Shown: positions 10,542 through 22,806 of the stretch, piece by piece
How positions within the stretch are numbered: position 1 is the stretch's first letter
How the letters are laid out: every line of letters starts with the position of its first letter
Position numbers and translations under genes: made by a program
The notes under the pieces: model-generated
Seen by the model: only the letters and a program-made list of their open reading frames with translations
Told to the model about the DNA's origin: nothing
The model's database searches: none
Assembly (NCBI RefSeq): GCF_958450345.1
Contig: NC_088781.1
Span: 44,193,357 to 44,257,356 of the forward strand
Source: Calliphora vicina
Taxonomy: Eukaryota; Arthropoda; Insecta; Diptera; Calliphoridae
DNA: 64,000 nt
Direction of reading: 5' to 3'

Positions 10542-11661
10542 TGCGTTTGATAATTTCGCCTTTAAAACATTTGTTGTTGTATTTATATTGTTTTCCACAA
10601 CAAGGAGTTTCTTAGTTATTATTCACAATTAAACAAAAGATTTAATTCGTTTCCATTTAATAATAAAACAAATTTTTGCAAATAAATAAAAAAAATCCGC
10701 CTTTTCTGCGAGTTTTTGTTTTCTTTTGTGAAATGTCAAAAAATTTTTGTTGTTTTTATTTTTCAATGGTTCTCAGTTGTGTTCTTTCTCTCTTTCTTTT
10801 AGAAACAGCTGTTCAGTTGTTTTTGTTTTTTCCGAGACTCTCAAACTGTTTAAATAATTAGTGATACCAACTATTTCAAAACTTGAATAAAAAGCTCCTA
10901 CTTATTTAGAACAAAATCTACTACTTTTATAATAGTAAATTTGTTAAATAATAGAATTTAATATATTTTTGGGAAAATGTTTAATTGTTCAAAGATGTGT
11001 TCTATTATTTATATCTATAATAATTAATTTTATGCCTTGATCAAATATGCATTATATGAGAAGCACTAAATTTATTACATTGGTATAGTAAAATACTACA
11101 ATGCTTCTCAAACCTAACCTAATAGTGGTTAGAATTGAAAATTAGAAAAAAAAAATATTTGAAGCCAGTTCGTACAATAACAGAAATCGTTAATGTGAAT
11201 GAAACATTAAACATATAAACATTAAGAAAGCGGATAGTCCCAACAAATGGGAGATATTTGGTCACGTTTTTCAAGAACGATTAAGTCAATAGGAACTGTT
11301 ATTCCAATTTCATGGTTTGTCTATTCTTTATTCCTCCAAAAACCGTTTTACATGCTGAATACCAAAACAATAATTGCATTTCAAATTTAGTTGCAGTTTT
11401 GTATGCCCTCTTATAGCTGTCCTCTTGGATTCGGTTGAAGATTTCGACTAACAGTAACAGACCAGCAATAATCCGCCAATATTGAAACGTTTCATGGTTA
11501 AACGCTTTTCAGTTGTCCGCTAAGAAGTCCAATTGAGGATGCCAAATAAAGTATTATTAGGTATGTATAATGATAACAAATTTTCGATGGCTTCTTATTT
11601 TTCAAGAAATATTTTGGGAGAAATCTTCCCAAAATGTTTTCTAAGTAGAGTCATATGGGGG
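10542..11661. other. LRR1 upstream region and AT-rich spacer
   Basis: Contains the presumed LRR1 promoter (10542-10700) and T-rich sequence. A short inverted pair GAGAAGCA / TGCTTCTC lies at about 11059-11110. No gene supported. Confidence 0.4.
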
Positions 11662-11783
11662 TTTCCCCCATATGCATAAACAGTTTATAAATTTATCAAA
11701 GGTTTATTAAACAAAATTTCCATACCAAATCAGTTTTATAAACCTTTGATAAATTTATAAACTGTTTATGCATATGGGGGAAA
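11662..11783. repeat. Foldback element with perfect 45-bp arms
   Basis: Positions 11662-11706 and 11739-11783 are exact reverse complements around a 32-base spacer; the arms begin TTTCCCCCATATGC. A related smaller palindrome with the same spacer core (AAACAAAATTTCCATAC) occurs at 37799-37868, so this is a repeat family. Non-coding. Confidence 0.85.
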
Positions 11784-12365
11784 GTTTGCATATTTAACTA
11801 CATTTCATATGTGAAGACCGAAGTATGTATGTATATATCCTCCATGATTGTAACTTCACTTAATCTAGACCATTGCTGGCGAAGTTATTGAAGAAAACCT
11901 TAAAATTTCATTGCCAGACAATTGTGAGACAATAAATATTTATCTGCTAACATACATACATACATACATAGTTTGTCAGTTCACATGGTTTGTTGTCAGT
12001 TTGTTAAAAAATTGCTAGATCCATTGTTAGACATGGCTAGAACTGTTAAATCATTTCAAACAATCAATTTGAAATTGTTCATCAGTGCCTTGGCCTGACT
12101 TTTTTCTTATCCAGAGTCTGTTGGTGACTGGATAAGAAAAGTCAAGTCAATTGGCTCATAGCTGCAATCTATGATGCAGGTTTCATTAATTGAAATGTCG
12201 CTATCCATTTTTTATTTAATTTATTCTCGAATTTTGTTTCACTTTTGATTTTCAATATTATTAATTCGAATTTTTGTTTGTTTATAAATGGGTTGACAAT
12301 GGTGCCATTGTATAAGCTTTGGCCATTCGTTAAAAAAGTAGAGGATAATGCTAGTTCCCCATTCC
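11784..12365. other. Spacer with microsatellite and a short hairpin
   Basis: Includes a CATA tetranucleotide run (11951-11970) and an inverted repeat (12096-12114 with 12128-12144, core CTTATCCAG). Nothing coding. Confidence 0.5.
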
Positions 12366-12915
12366 GACTCTTTTAAAGCATGACCAAACATTCACTGACC
12401 CGGTCGATAAAGCTAACCTTTTAGCTCAATTATTCGCAAGTAATTCTCACTTGCCGTGGCCTTTTTTTCTCAATAGTAACCGCAGTGCCCGAACTCGCAA
12501 GAGTATTAGTGATATATGCCAGATATATTCTTTCAAGCTCGTGCTGTAAAAAGGGTTTTATCGGATCTCAACGTAAATAAGCCTCCTGGGCCAGATGTCA
12601 TACCAGCACTGGTCTTGAAGCAGTGCTCTTTGACGTTAGCTCGTCCATTAGCTAACCGTTTCAACATTTCATACCGTGCCGGCGTATTTACTGTATATTG
12701 GAAAGTTGAAAATGTCACGCCATTTCCTAAAAAAGGCGCGGCTAACAACACTGAAAATTATAATCCAATAGCAATTGGCAATAGCAAAGTTATGGAAAGT
12801 ATGGCAAACTACCATCTGGTTAAATATTTACAGTCCAACAATTTACTTAACGAACGCCAGTATGGCTTCCGTAGAGGACGCTCTACACTCAAATTGAATG
12901 TCCACAAACACTACT
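12366..12915 (+). mobile_element. Non-LTR retrotransposon reverse transcriptase fragment (jockey-like)
   Basis: A protein-like reading with family motifs: DPVDKANLLAQLFASNS before the RT, then DLNVNKPPGPDVIPALVLK, KVENVTPFPKKG, YNPIAIGNSKVMESM and NERQYGFRRGRST. It corresponds to RT fingers and early palm only. Frameshifts occur near 12380 and the reading stops at a junction with family A sequence near 12915-12970. Dead fragment. Confidence 0.8.
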
Positions 12916-12969
12916 CCCTTTTCCTAGTATACATAATGCATTGCATGGGTAGGGGTCATCCCCTAAGTG

Positions 12970-13270
12970 CTGGCCCACAAATGGCTGAGATATAAGGAAA
13001 AAACCGGGACAACCTCGATTTTTGGCCAATTTTTTATCTATATCTGGATTACTAAGTCATTAATATAGACAATATGGATATCTAATGATAGATATTTCAA
13101 AGTCCATTGCAACGATGTATATATGGATATAGTAAGTTCGACCAACAATGGATCAAAATCGGGAAAATATTTTTAACCCGAATTTTTTTTTCATTAAAAT
13201 TTTTTTTTGGCATAGATTCTTTTTCCAAAAAAAATTTTTTTAAAAAAAATTAAAAAACAATTTCGAACAA
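12970..13270 (-). repeat. Family A dispersed repeat, truncated copy
   Basis: In reverse complement this matches the middle of the family A copies at 14841 and 37874 (segments around CCGATTTTGA, GCAAAGGTCTTT-like and GACTTAGTAATCCAGATAT). The head is missing and the far end runs into poly-A/T. Confidence 0.7.
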
Positions 13271-13894
13271 TTTTTTTTTTTATATCTTATTTTAAAAATT
13301 GGAATATAGCTCTTTTACTTGTTTTAAGTTTAAATCATGTAATATGACCTTTGACCTTTAATAAATAAAATGTAACATAAGTATTTATGTACCTATAACA
13401 TTTTTACAATATTTCTCATGTATTAAATTAGAAAAAATGCTTTTTTGTGACGTTTAAAAGAGGAAGTCTCTAATCTTAAGAGCTTAAAAGAGGATTATGG
13501 TCCTTATCCAATTTTAATTTCAACCATATGATTCTAATCCAGTTTATGATCTTAAATTATCTATTCAATAGTATTTTTTATATACGAGTAATTTTTATTT
13601 GTTTACTTTTTATAATAAAATGACTTCTTAACATGTAGATTTGCATTTGTAGGTGGGTGTGAGTATAAGTTTCTGTTTGTATTTGTATATGTGCTTATTT
13701 AAACGTTGTCCTTTTTATGAGTAGCACTTCGTATCTGTACGTTTTCTTTTGATTTAGTAGCTTTATGTGTATGAAATGTGTTTATACTTGTTCTTCTGTA
13801 TGTTTCTGATTTTCCACTTGATTTCAAGTGTCACTGTTAAGTTGTCTGTATTAAACTTTTGACTGACATACACTGCTATATATGTTTATGTAGA
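13271..13894. other. AT-rich spacer, nothing recognised
   Basis: No open frame or repeat that I could pair. Confidence 0.4.
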
Positions 13895-14130
13895 CTAGGG
13901 TGGCCCTTATTTTTCACTTATTGGATTTACGATGCTTCCAAGGTCTAAAATTGTTGTCCGTTATATAAAAATCAAATGCTGAAAATTTGAGCAAATTCGG
14001 ATATCGTTTAGAGGTTGCATATTTTAATTGATGTTTTGTGTTTTCGGTCAAAGTAGCAATATTTTCCAAAAAATTTTAAAAATTAAATGATGAAAATAAA
14101 AATTGTATTAAAAGTAGTTTTTGTATTTCA

Positions 14131-14384
14131 TGTTACGAAGTTGCATTAACGATTTGAATTTAACGGTCAGTAACGACTGATTGTAACATTTATCATTTTT
14201 ATTCTTATCGACAATGTTAATAACACGCTGTAAGTATAACAACATTAACTGTTAAAGCTGCTAATTAATTTTATTTACTGAGTAAATTTAAATAAATAAA
14301 GAGTTGTTACAATTTTAAACTACTAAACTACTATTTAAAGGATATAAACCACCATTTTTAAAAGGTAAAACTTTACAATATAAA
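14131..14384 (-). repeat. LTR-like repeat, short copy
   Basis: On the minus strand this runs from a degraded TGTTAC-type start (TATTGTAAAGTTTTACC) through AAAATTGTAACAACTC to a CGTAACA end. The same ordered blocks occur at 15412-15692, 37278-38780 and 60003-60241. Confidence 0.55.
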
Positions 14385-14840
14385 AAGTTCAAGGTATCAA
14401 TGTTAGACCTGTACACAAAAAAGTATTAAAAATATAAAATAATCGAGGAAAAAAATATTTTTTATTCGAATGAATAAAAATTTTCTATTTAGAATAAAAA
14501 AATTTACTTAAGCTTATTTACTTAATAGATTTGAATTAAAGAAAATATGAAATAAAGGAATTAATTTTATATAGAATGAATTCTAAAAGGATTTAATAAA
14601 AAACTAAATCAAAAATATATTTTTTAGTGTTTAACAAAAATACATACAAATGTTATAATTTTTTATTATTTAGGTGTATTAACTTTGTATTTCTTTTCAT
14701 TGTTTAGAATAAAATTAAGTATTAGAGGTTTCTGGATTTAAATAAATGTTATTCAATTATTCGAATAATATATTTTACTCTTTGTTCGTTGAAATAATCG
14801 ATGACAGTTTAATAATTAATCAATCAATCACTCGAATAAT

Positions 14841-15350
14841 AAAAAGCTATATTCGTCTGTGCCGAATCTTATATACCCTTCACCAAATTATACTTTAAAA
14901 TAAAAATTTAAATAATTTTTGGGGAAAACAAATTTTTAAAAAAAATATCTAGAGAAAAAATTTTATGTGAAATTTTTTTTTTAAATTCTTAAAAAAATGT
15001 TTTAATTTATTTGTGAAAAAATGCATAACAAAACATTTTTTTGGTGAAACAAAAATCGGAGTAAAAAATATTTTTCCCGATTTTGATCAATTATAGCTCC
15101 GACTTACTTTAGTCTTATATACGCCGTTGCAAAGGTCTTTCAGATATCTATTATTGGATATCCATATTGACTATATTAATGACTTAGTAATCCAGATATA
15201 CATAGATCAAAAATTGAGGTTGTTCTCTGCCATTTGTGGTGCGATTGTCTCGATTCCAAACAACCGAACAGGGAAAATTCCCGATATATTGATGTACGGA
15301 AAGTTGATTTCAACATACAGACGGACACTCTGTCAAGGGTATACAAAAAT
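14841..15350 (+). repeat. Family A dispersed repeat
   Basis: Contains the palindromic TATATTCGTCTGTGCCGAA block, TATATACCCTTCACC, an A/T-rich middle, CCCGATTTTGATC, GCAAAGGTCTTT and a tail with CAGACGGACA. Matches copies at 37874-38646, 44254-44470 and 12970-13270. Non-coding. Confidence 0.75.
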
Positions 15351-15411
15351 GTTTAACCTTTATTCGATCAAAATTAAACACGAATAATTGACAACTGTAG
15401 TAGGTTGTCCA

Positions 15412-15692
15412 GGAACTTTAAAAAAAGCTGCTGGAAATACAACATTCGAGTTATTTCCGTTAAGATAATGTTCGAATTATCTAGAAGATATCGCTGTGTA
15501 TAAATTGTGTAGGAAGAACAATAACCCAGTCAGTTAATAACATGAGCTGGTAGAGTTAACATCAACTGCATTGCCAGTGTTGTTACAATTTTAAATTACT
15601 AAAATGCTTTTATTTGCAATCGAAAGAATACGGTTTATTTAAACGACATAAACCACCGTTTTTATTAAAAGGTAAAACCGTAACAATATATT
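15412..15692 (-). repeat. LTR-like repeat, partial copy
   Basis: On the minus strand it starts TGTTACGGTTTTACC, passes through TTTAAAATTGTAACAAC and a TTTATACA promoter-like stretch, and stops at the edge near family A. Shares ordered blocks with 37278-37760. Confidence 0.5.
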
Positions 15693-15901
15693 GAAACATC
15701 TATGGATAAATTAAATTCAAAAACTATTTTTAATTGGATTTTTCATCATTTAATTTTTGAAATTTTTTTTTAAAAAAAATGCTACATTGACCCAAAATAC
15801 GAAACTTCAAGCAAAATGTATAAACTGTAAGCATTATCCGATTTAGTTCAACCGTTCAGCAATTTTAGACATTGGGAGCATAGAAATAAAGGCCATCCTA
15901 A

Positions 15902-17254
15902 TATACATATATATTGACTATGCATACATTTTATCTACATATTATATCCTTTTAATAATATCCTTAAACTTATCCATTTATATTTACATGAGTGTATACA
16001 ATCAAAGAAACTAAACAAACAAACTTGGTTATGTTCACATACATACTTGTGTATACCCTGCAGTTTTAAAGGTACCTATTGTCAACTTTGTTGCTAGGAT
16101 TTGTCTTCATATAGAACTTTGTATGATCGTTGGTTTTTATTACTTGATAAAACCTATTAAATAGAATTATATAGGAGATAATCTGAAACAGAACACTTTT
16201 GATTTTGATTGAAGAGAGAATATGATTGTGAGTTCGTACCAAACTGTCAAAGATCCATAAAAATATGAAAACTATAAAATTTTTCACCACTACAGAAACT
16301 ATAAAAAATAAATTTAAAAACAATATTTCCCTTTATTTTCACACGCCACCAAAAGACCATTATTTACTAGTAATATCATTAGTAAATAGTTATACAGAGG
16401 GTACCAATATGACTCCCGCATAAATTCCTCATTGACGTTAGTATTTAATAGAGCTTTTTTGTAGCTAACACATTCGCAAAATCAGAATTAGTTCCCAGAA
16501 CTGCAGGATACCTATTTGTGTGCTTGAGTACATATGGAAATAATTTTCTATATAAATAGTTAGACGGAATATTACAAGTACAAGACAAAAAAGAAATCAC
16601 AGATCCTTTGATTAACATAAGAAAAAAAGGATGAAAAAAATAAAAAAGGTTAAAGATTGGTTTTGGATTTGTCTCCACATGTGTGTTTGTGTTTGTATCC
16701 CATTTTTTCATTCAATGTCATCAATAAGGAAAATCAAAATAAGTGGAAAAATAAATGTCAAATATTTACTTTGATTTTGGGAAAGGGTGGGAGTAGAGGT
16801 GGTAAAAAAAGAACATTCTTATTCATGGAATGGCAAATTCTCATTACATACCAACATTTATAGTTTATTCAACATGTTTTTTTATGTACGCAGCAATAAT
16901 GTATTTAATGGTATTATTTTAATGAAACAGGAAGAGTCCTATTAAAGTTTTATAGTCTTATAGGCACAGTTGGAAAAGGAGGTGGGAGTTTTAATAATTT
17001 TTACTATTTGAAATTCTGAAAACGTAGCAAGATAACAGAGTAATCATAATTGGATATTGGTTTTCTTAGAATAATACTTATTGAGAGATCTATAACGATA
17101 TTATGACTGACTATCTAACATCTCAAATTTGATATATTAGTGAAGCTAGAGACTCAGTGCTCCTGAATAAATGATGTTCAACAAATGAGGCCTTCTTTCT
17201 TTATTCGAATGGTACTAATTGAATTTTCTTAATTCATGCTAATTGCAGTCAATG
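15902..17254. other. AT-rich spacer, nothing recognised
   Basis: Only short frames of simple composition; no motif that supports a gene. Confidence 0.4.
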
Positions 17255-19395
17255 CTACGCCCCTACAGATGCTGGGAATGTGTGCATATAACAACTTAGT
17301 TGTAAGTGGGTCCGTATTCCCACACAAGGTAACATGGATGTCTCCTGACCAAAGAATGTAAAATCAGATTGACCACGTGGCAATAAGTAGCAGATTGCGA
17401 GAATACCTCTTGGATGTGCGAAATCGTAGAGGTGAAGATATGGCAACAGATCACCACTCTCGTTGCAGTACTACGTATAAAACTTGCTGCAATACGAGAC
17501 ATCAGCAACACCTACAGCAATATGAGGCCTGTCAACGTCCAAAGACTAAAGAATCCAGTAATAACCACTGCATATTCCGAAGAATTAAGCCGTACTTTTA
17601 TTGCAGCACAAGAAAACATCATAAGCGAGTGGGAAGCAATTAAGTCCGTTTTTATAAACCCCGCTAAGGATATTCTTGGATATAAGGAAAACATACGGAA
17701 AGAATGAATATCAGATGAGACTTGGCGTATCATCGAACAACGCAAATCGATAAAAGCTGATGTTATTAGAGCGAAAACTCGTGTTGCCAAACTCAGTCTG
17801 CGGGCACAGTACAAAGAACTCGACAAAATGGTCACGACGCTACAAACTCAAATGGATCGAAGACATCGGCAAGGAAGCACAATCGGCAGCGGAAACTCAT
17901 CGTACCAGTGTTATGTACAGGTGTTTGAGAAAATTTACCAATGGACATGTGACGGCACAACGGCCCTTATGGAAACGGAACAGAGAACTTGCTACATCTT
18001 CCGAGGAACAAGTCAATGTTTGGACAGATTTCTACAGTGACGTATTATCCGCAAATGGACACAGTGCTCAGATCAGCTGTGACTGAGAATCACATGAATA
18101 CGATCCGAATATATATTCTGTCTGTCCCACCGTAGATGAGATCACAAACACTCCAATAAATAACCTGGTTTAGATGGAATGTCTGCTGAATTTTTAAACG
18201 CAGACTCTCATACAAGCTCCAAAATAATCTACCCACTTATCCGCTTCTTCTGGAAAAATTAAAGTCTACCTGTCGAATTGATAGAAGGCATAATGATAAA
18301 CATCCCAAAGAAGGGAGATCTTACAAACTCAAATAACGGGTGTGGTATTACTTTGCTGTGCATTGTCAGCCAGGTCATCACTCAAATAATCGCCAAAAGG
18401 ATCTCCATTAGGATGCCACCAGCATTAAGACAAGAACAGGCTGGATTCAGAGTCCGTGTTTACACATTTGTGATTTGGAGCACACTAAGATGTAAACATG
18501 TCCCGCTCAAATTTATCTCACTTATTAAGTGCCTTTACCAGAATGCTAGCGGTCGAATTAAATACGGTAAAGTGCTAAGTAGAACTGTAAAGGTTGAAAT
18601 CGGTGCTCGGCAAGGTTGTGTATTATCACCACTTCCGTTTAATGTAGTCCTAACTACAATTCTATGAAGTGTTCTCCAAAACAGCAAGGCAATTACATGG
18701 GGACTGCAAGGTCGTTTGACTGATCTTGACTACGCAGATGACATTTGCCTTTTGGCTCAAAGCTTCTCAGACCTTACATAAAATCTGCGAAACATAACAA
18801 CAAAAATGAAAATGCGCTAGTCTGAAGATAAATACTGCTAAAACCAAAACTATCCGAGTAAATGTGACATCCCAAGAGTTATTTAAAATGAGCAATACTC
18901 AAATAGAAGATGTCAGCTGTTTTTGCAACCTTGGGAGAATAATTTAAAAAAATGGCGGGTAGGGTGAAGTCTTTGACAACCGTGTAAGTAAGCGCGACAA
19001 TGTAACACGAATGTAAAATCCATTCTTTTTTTGCGGTTGTGAGATGTGGAACGCTGTCCCTCGAGACATGCAAATGATTCAGGTGTTTGTGAACAAGTCT
19101 CTTCGCACGATCTTGCGAATATTCTGGCTAAGGGTGATATCCAATATTATGCCTCTGAAATAAAAAAGACGTAAATGGCGATGGATTAGCCATATATTGA
19201 GAAGGTCATGAAATGACATCAAAATAAATGGAATTGAGTAAAATCCACAGGAAGGGGACGCCCAGCTCATACCTGGAGAAGGCAAATCGACGAAGACATC
19301 ACCGGAATGGATAAGGACTGGAGCAAAGTGAGAGCGTTAGCACAAGATAGAAATATGTTCAACCAATTTATGGATCAACGGGAACATATATAAGT
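17255..19395 (+). mobile_element. Decayed RTE-like non-LTR retrotransposon (endonuclease + reverse transcriptase)
   Basis: Broken but ordered reading: C-terminal endonuclease (QIDHVAIS, LLDVRNRRGEDMATDHH), a linker (SDETWRIIEQRKSIKADVIR), EEQVNVWTDFYSDVL, then RT motifs IPKKGDLTNSN, GITLLCIVSQVITQIIAKR, RQEQAGFR, GARQGCVLSPLPFN and LDYADDICLLAQSF with the YADD intact. The C-terminal domain has GRGRPAHTWRRQIDED and LAQDRNMFNQF. Several stops and frameshifts (for example after 17704 and at 18665) make it dead. The 5' part of the endonuclease is missing. This architecture is the one often annotated as craniofacial development protein 2-like in insects. Confidence 0.85.
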
Positions 19396-20982
19396 GAAAT
19401 ATGTTAGTTCTGGCTGCCATCAGACTAACCGCAAAAGAAGAATAGATATTCATTGATTTAGATCATCACACCATACACATAAGGTAGGTTTACTCCAATT
19501 CCGAAGGCTTCTGAAAAGTATGACGGAGTCATATAAAGATTATCTAAGATTTATAATGATACCATATCAAACGAATGTATGAAGGAGATAAATTCCTAAA
19601 GCGGGAGTTTAGGCATCATTGAAAACGAAAAGGCAGACGCGCTATTCAGGATGGGTTTCTTCTCGGAAAATGTCTACCTTGAGAACTAAAACACAGGAGT
19701 TCCATCTATCAAGTATGAAATTTAAAATACTAGTTGGTATGAGTTCGCTCCGATCAACCTATCTAAACCTTGCATATTTAGTAGCTTAGAGTACAGAGAG
19801 GAAAACATATAAAGGAAGAATTAGAAAGCAATCTGATGTCGAAAACTTAGGAAACTATAAGATTCCAAAGTAAAAATAAAATTTATGTATTCTGGAACGC
19901 GGATTCGATAGAGCTGTGCTCGTATGTCGGTTGAAATCAACTTTCCGAACCCCCCGAATGACTTGCAAACATGATTGATACATCAATATATCGGATATAG
20001 TTCTGGTTCACCAAAAATGTTTCAAACTTTTACCAACATTTTGTTTAACAAATTTTTTTACGGCAGATTTCCCTCTCTATGTCCTTTTCTATGGCTTTTG
20101 GCTTAACCCCTACGTTTTATTTTATGATTGACATAAAATTTAAATTCTAATAGGTCATATTATTTTCAATTTAAATTTAATTTTGTTTATAGACCTACTT
20201 TATATGAAAATACTTGTTACATTTTCCTTCCATTTTACTGCTGCCTAAATTTTCAAATCTCGTTTATTCGCATGCATATTTTGTGCTAAACTTTTTATCT
20301 ATAAATAAATCATAAATAATATTTACATATTACTTACCATTAAATTTTATAAACTTCAACCATATAAAATGTGTCTATCGTCTTTGTATTTGTCACAATC
20401 TGCTTGTCTTATGACCACATTATGATTTCTTTTCTTCCTTTCATTCGTTTGTTTTTTCGGTTTCTGTTCTTGCGGAAATATGTCAAAAACAAATCAAGTA
20501 GAAGTTCAAACACAAATACAAACAACTGGGAACACATCCATACATATGTATGTAAATAAACCCACATTAAAAGTCAACAACATTGTGTTTTTGTCACGAT
20601 TTCCTTTTGTTTCCATTCTTTCCTTTTTTTGAGCAAAAGAAATGCTAAAGTAGTGAAAAGGACATATACGACTATAGAACAAAAATCTAAAACTTTTAAA
20701 ACAAGCAGTTATTATTGCTGGTAGAAAATAATATTTATTTATTCAAACACACATATGAACAAGTAATCATATGAATGATATTTTTTTTTGTTTTTCATTT
20801 CTTTCCTTCTGTTTATCATTATTTATCTTTATAAAAAAAATAATAACAACTGAAAAAAGGAATGAAGAAAAATTTTTGCAAATAAATTTCATAAACATAC
20901 AGAAAAATAGGATTCTTATAAAATTCAATCAGTAAGAATTCGGGAAAGCCCTTCACCTTAGAATATATTTGGAATGTACATA
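19396..20982. other. Spacer with a possible RNase H scrap
   Basis: At about 19600-19720 the plus strand reads GSLGIIENEKADALFRMGF, like the end of a retroelement RNase H (GNEKAD-type motif). Nothing else recognised to 20982. Confidence 0.35.
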
Positions 20983-21062
20983 TCGTCACATAAAATGCAA
21001 AACAACGTATCATCAAAAAATTCGAAATTGATTTTATTATTGATTACGATTCACAACATTAT
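20983..21062 (+). repeat. Left copy of an 80-bp duplication flanking a Helitron
   Basis: Begins TCGTCACATAAAATGC and ends CACAACATTAT; matches 22727-22806 at 79 of 80 positions by eye. Confidence 0.85.
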
Positions 21063-22726
21063 TATCTATATATATAAAAGAGTAACGTTACTGACTGACT
21101 GATTCATCATCGCACAGCCCAAACGGCTGAAGCTAGAATCATGATTTAATTTTAACTGTGGGTAGCTCCCTCCCCAAAACGATCCGATAAGAAGGGATTT
21201 TTGGAAATTCGAACGTTTAGAGGCTAAAAAAGGGTAAATTCGGTAACCTTATATCTTCAAAAGTAATAAAGATACAAAAAAACTTAAAATTACATGTTAC
21301 TCCATTAAAAAAATAAGCTGACAAGTGTTTCGTACTTTTTCGAAATTCGAAACTTTTAGGGGAGAAAATGGGTAAAAACTGTATTTTGGTACTTTTTTGG
21401 CACCCTATGTATCTTTTAAACCAATAAACATAGAACCAAATTTTAAATCGTATTCTTTACTTATCAAAAAATATAAGTTTGGTACTTTTTGGAAATTCGA
21501 AATTCGACTTTTTGGTACTTTTTCATAAAATAGACATACGAATATTTTATTTTGAGCTCCCACCACGTTACAGAAATTTATTTGAATAAAATTTTACCAC
21601 CTCAATGGGGATAAAAAAGGTACCAAAAAGGGGATAAAATCGGGAAAATACATTATATTTGAAATTATTAAGCCAATTTTGAAATTTTTTTTTTAACGTT
21701 GGTTCCTGGATTCATACAAAAATTAACTAACAGGGTGTTATTTGGAACTCGAGTACCAAGGTGTATATTGGGCCAAATCCGGGTAAGCAGTTTGGTACTT
21801 TTTTTTAAAACATATTTATTCTTGGGCACATTAAAACAGATTTTAATATTTTGAGACATGCCTGTAGCATAAACAATTTTGGCAAAATGGAATATTTTTA
21901 AATTTCAAACTTGAGGGGTGTTCAAGGAAGAAAAGGAAAATTGGTACTTTTCTCCTAATGGTACTTTTTTAACATTTTAAATTATTTCAGTTATCGACAT
22001 TAAAGTTAGCTGATATGTATGTGAGTGAAGTTAGTGTTAGGAATAGGATATAATATTTAGGTACCAAAATGTGAGAACTGAACTATAGGTATTTTTTTGT
22101 TCTTCTAATGGTACTTTTTGAAATTTCTATAACAATGGACTTAGAAACATGAAATTAAACATATATGGTCCTAAGTAAGTGATAATTCTAGGGGGATACT
22201 TTTTGGTACTTTTTCTTTATTCGAATGGTACTTTTTGTAATTTTTTCACCAATGAACCTAAAGCCATGAAATTAAGCTTATATGGACCCGAGTGAGTGGG
22301 AAACCACAAGTGGGGGATTTTTGGTACTTTTTATATATTCTAATGGTACTTTTTTGAATTTCCTATAATAATGGACCTAGAGTTTCCAAAAAATCGAAGA
22401 ATTTCAAAACCGCGGTTTCGGTTTTAAAAAATTAAAAACCGATCGGTTTCGGTTTTGTGATAATTTATTAAATATTAAGTATTATAGAAACAAAATTAGT
22501 TGATAATATAGGAAATGATATACAAATCGAATTTAAAAGTGATAATCAATGGTACTATTTCCTTATTGCAATGGTTCTTTTTGAATATTTTATAATTAAA
22601 ACCAAAAAATTTAAAATTAGGAACACATTTAGCATTTTCTATAATAATGGATCCAGAAATATGAATGACTTGATAGTACTATTTCTTTCTTCTAATTGGG
22701 GTGGCGAAGCGCACCGGGTCAGCTAG
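21063..22726 (+). mobile_element. Non-autonomous Helitron (Helentron/Helitron2 type)
   Basis: The left end has TCTATATATATAAAAG followed by CGCACAGCCCAAACGGCTGAAG, and the right end GGCGAAGCGCACCGGGTCAGCTAG. Both are termini I recognise from Helentron-type elements of flies. The 1.66-kb interior is non-coding and carries about a dozen GGTACTTTTT motifs in diverged ~100-bp repeats, as in subterminal minisatellites of such elements. No Rep/helicase frame is present. Confidence 0.75.
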
Positions 22727-22806
22727 TCGTCACATAAAATCCAAAACAACGTATCATCAAAAAATTCGAAATTGATTTTATTATTGATTACGATTCACAA
22801 CATTAT
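22727..22806 (+). repeat. Right copy of the 80-bp duplication flanking a Helitron
   Basis: Direct repeat of 20983-21062; begins immediately after the CTAG of the Helitron end. One visible difference (AAAATCC against AAAATGC). Confidence 0.85.

Larger units (their letters stand above)
13895..15901. mobile_element. Segment bounded by ~200-bp inverted arms, with nested repeats
   Basis: The left arm (about 13895-14125, starting CTAGGGTGGCCCTTATTTTT) is the imperfect reverse complement of the right arm (about 15700-15901, ending GGCCATCCTA). Shared internal strings include GTCTAAAATTG and AATTAAATGATGAAAA. Between them sit two LTR-like pieces (14131-14384, 15412-15692) and a family A repeat (14841-15350). 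No transposase frame was seen, so the arms may be long terminal inverted repeats of an unknown DNA element or an inverted duplication. Confidence 0.55.

Noticed and set aside
10542..10598. Upstream extension of LRR1
   Set aside because: No ATG in the extension; family N-terminus matches the ATG at 10541.
10162..10632. 156-residue plus-strand frame
   Set aside because: Antisense shadow of LRR1 exon 1, which has clear homology on the minus strand.
12533..12751. Minus-strand frame
   Set aside because: Antisense to the reverse transcriptase fragment.
17512..17835. 107-residue minus-strand frame
   Set aside because: Antisense to the RTE-like endonuclease/linker.
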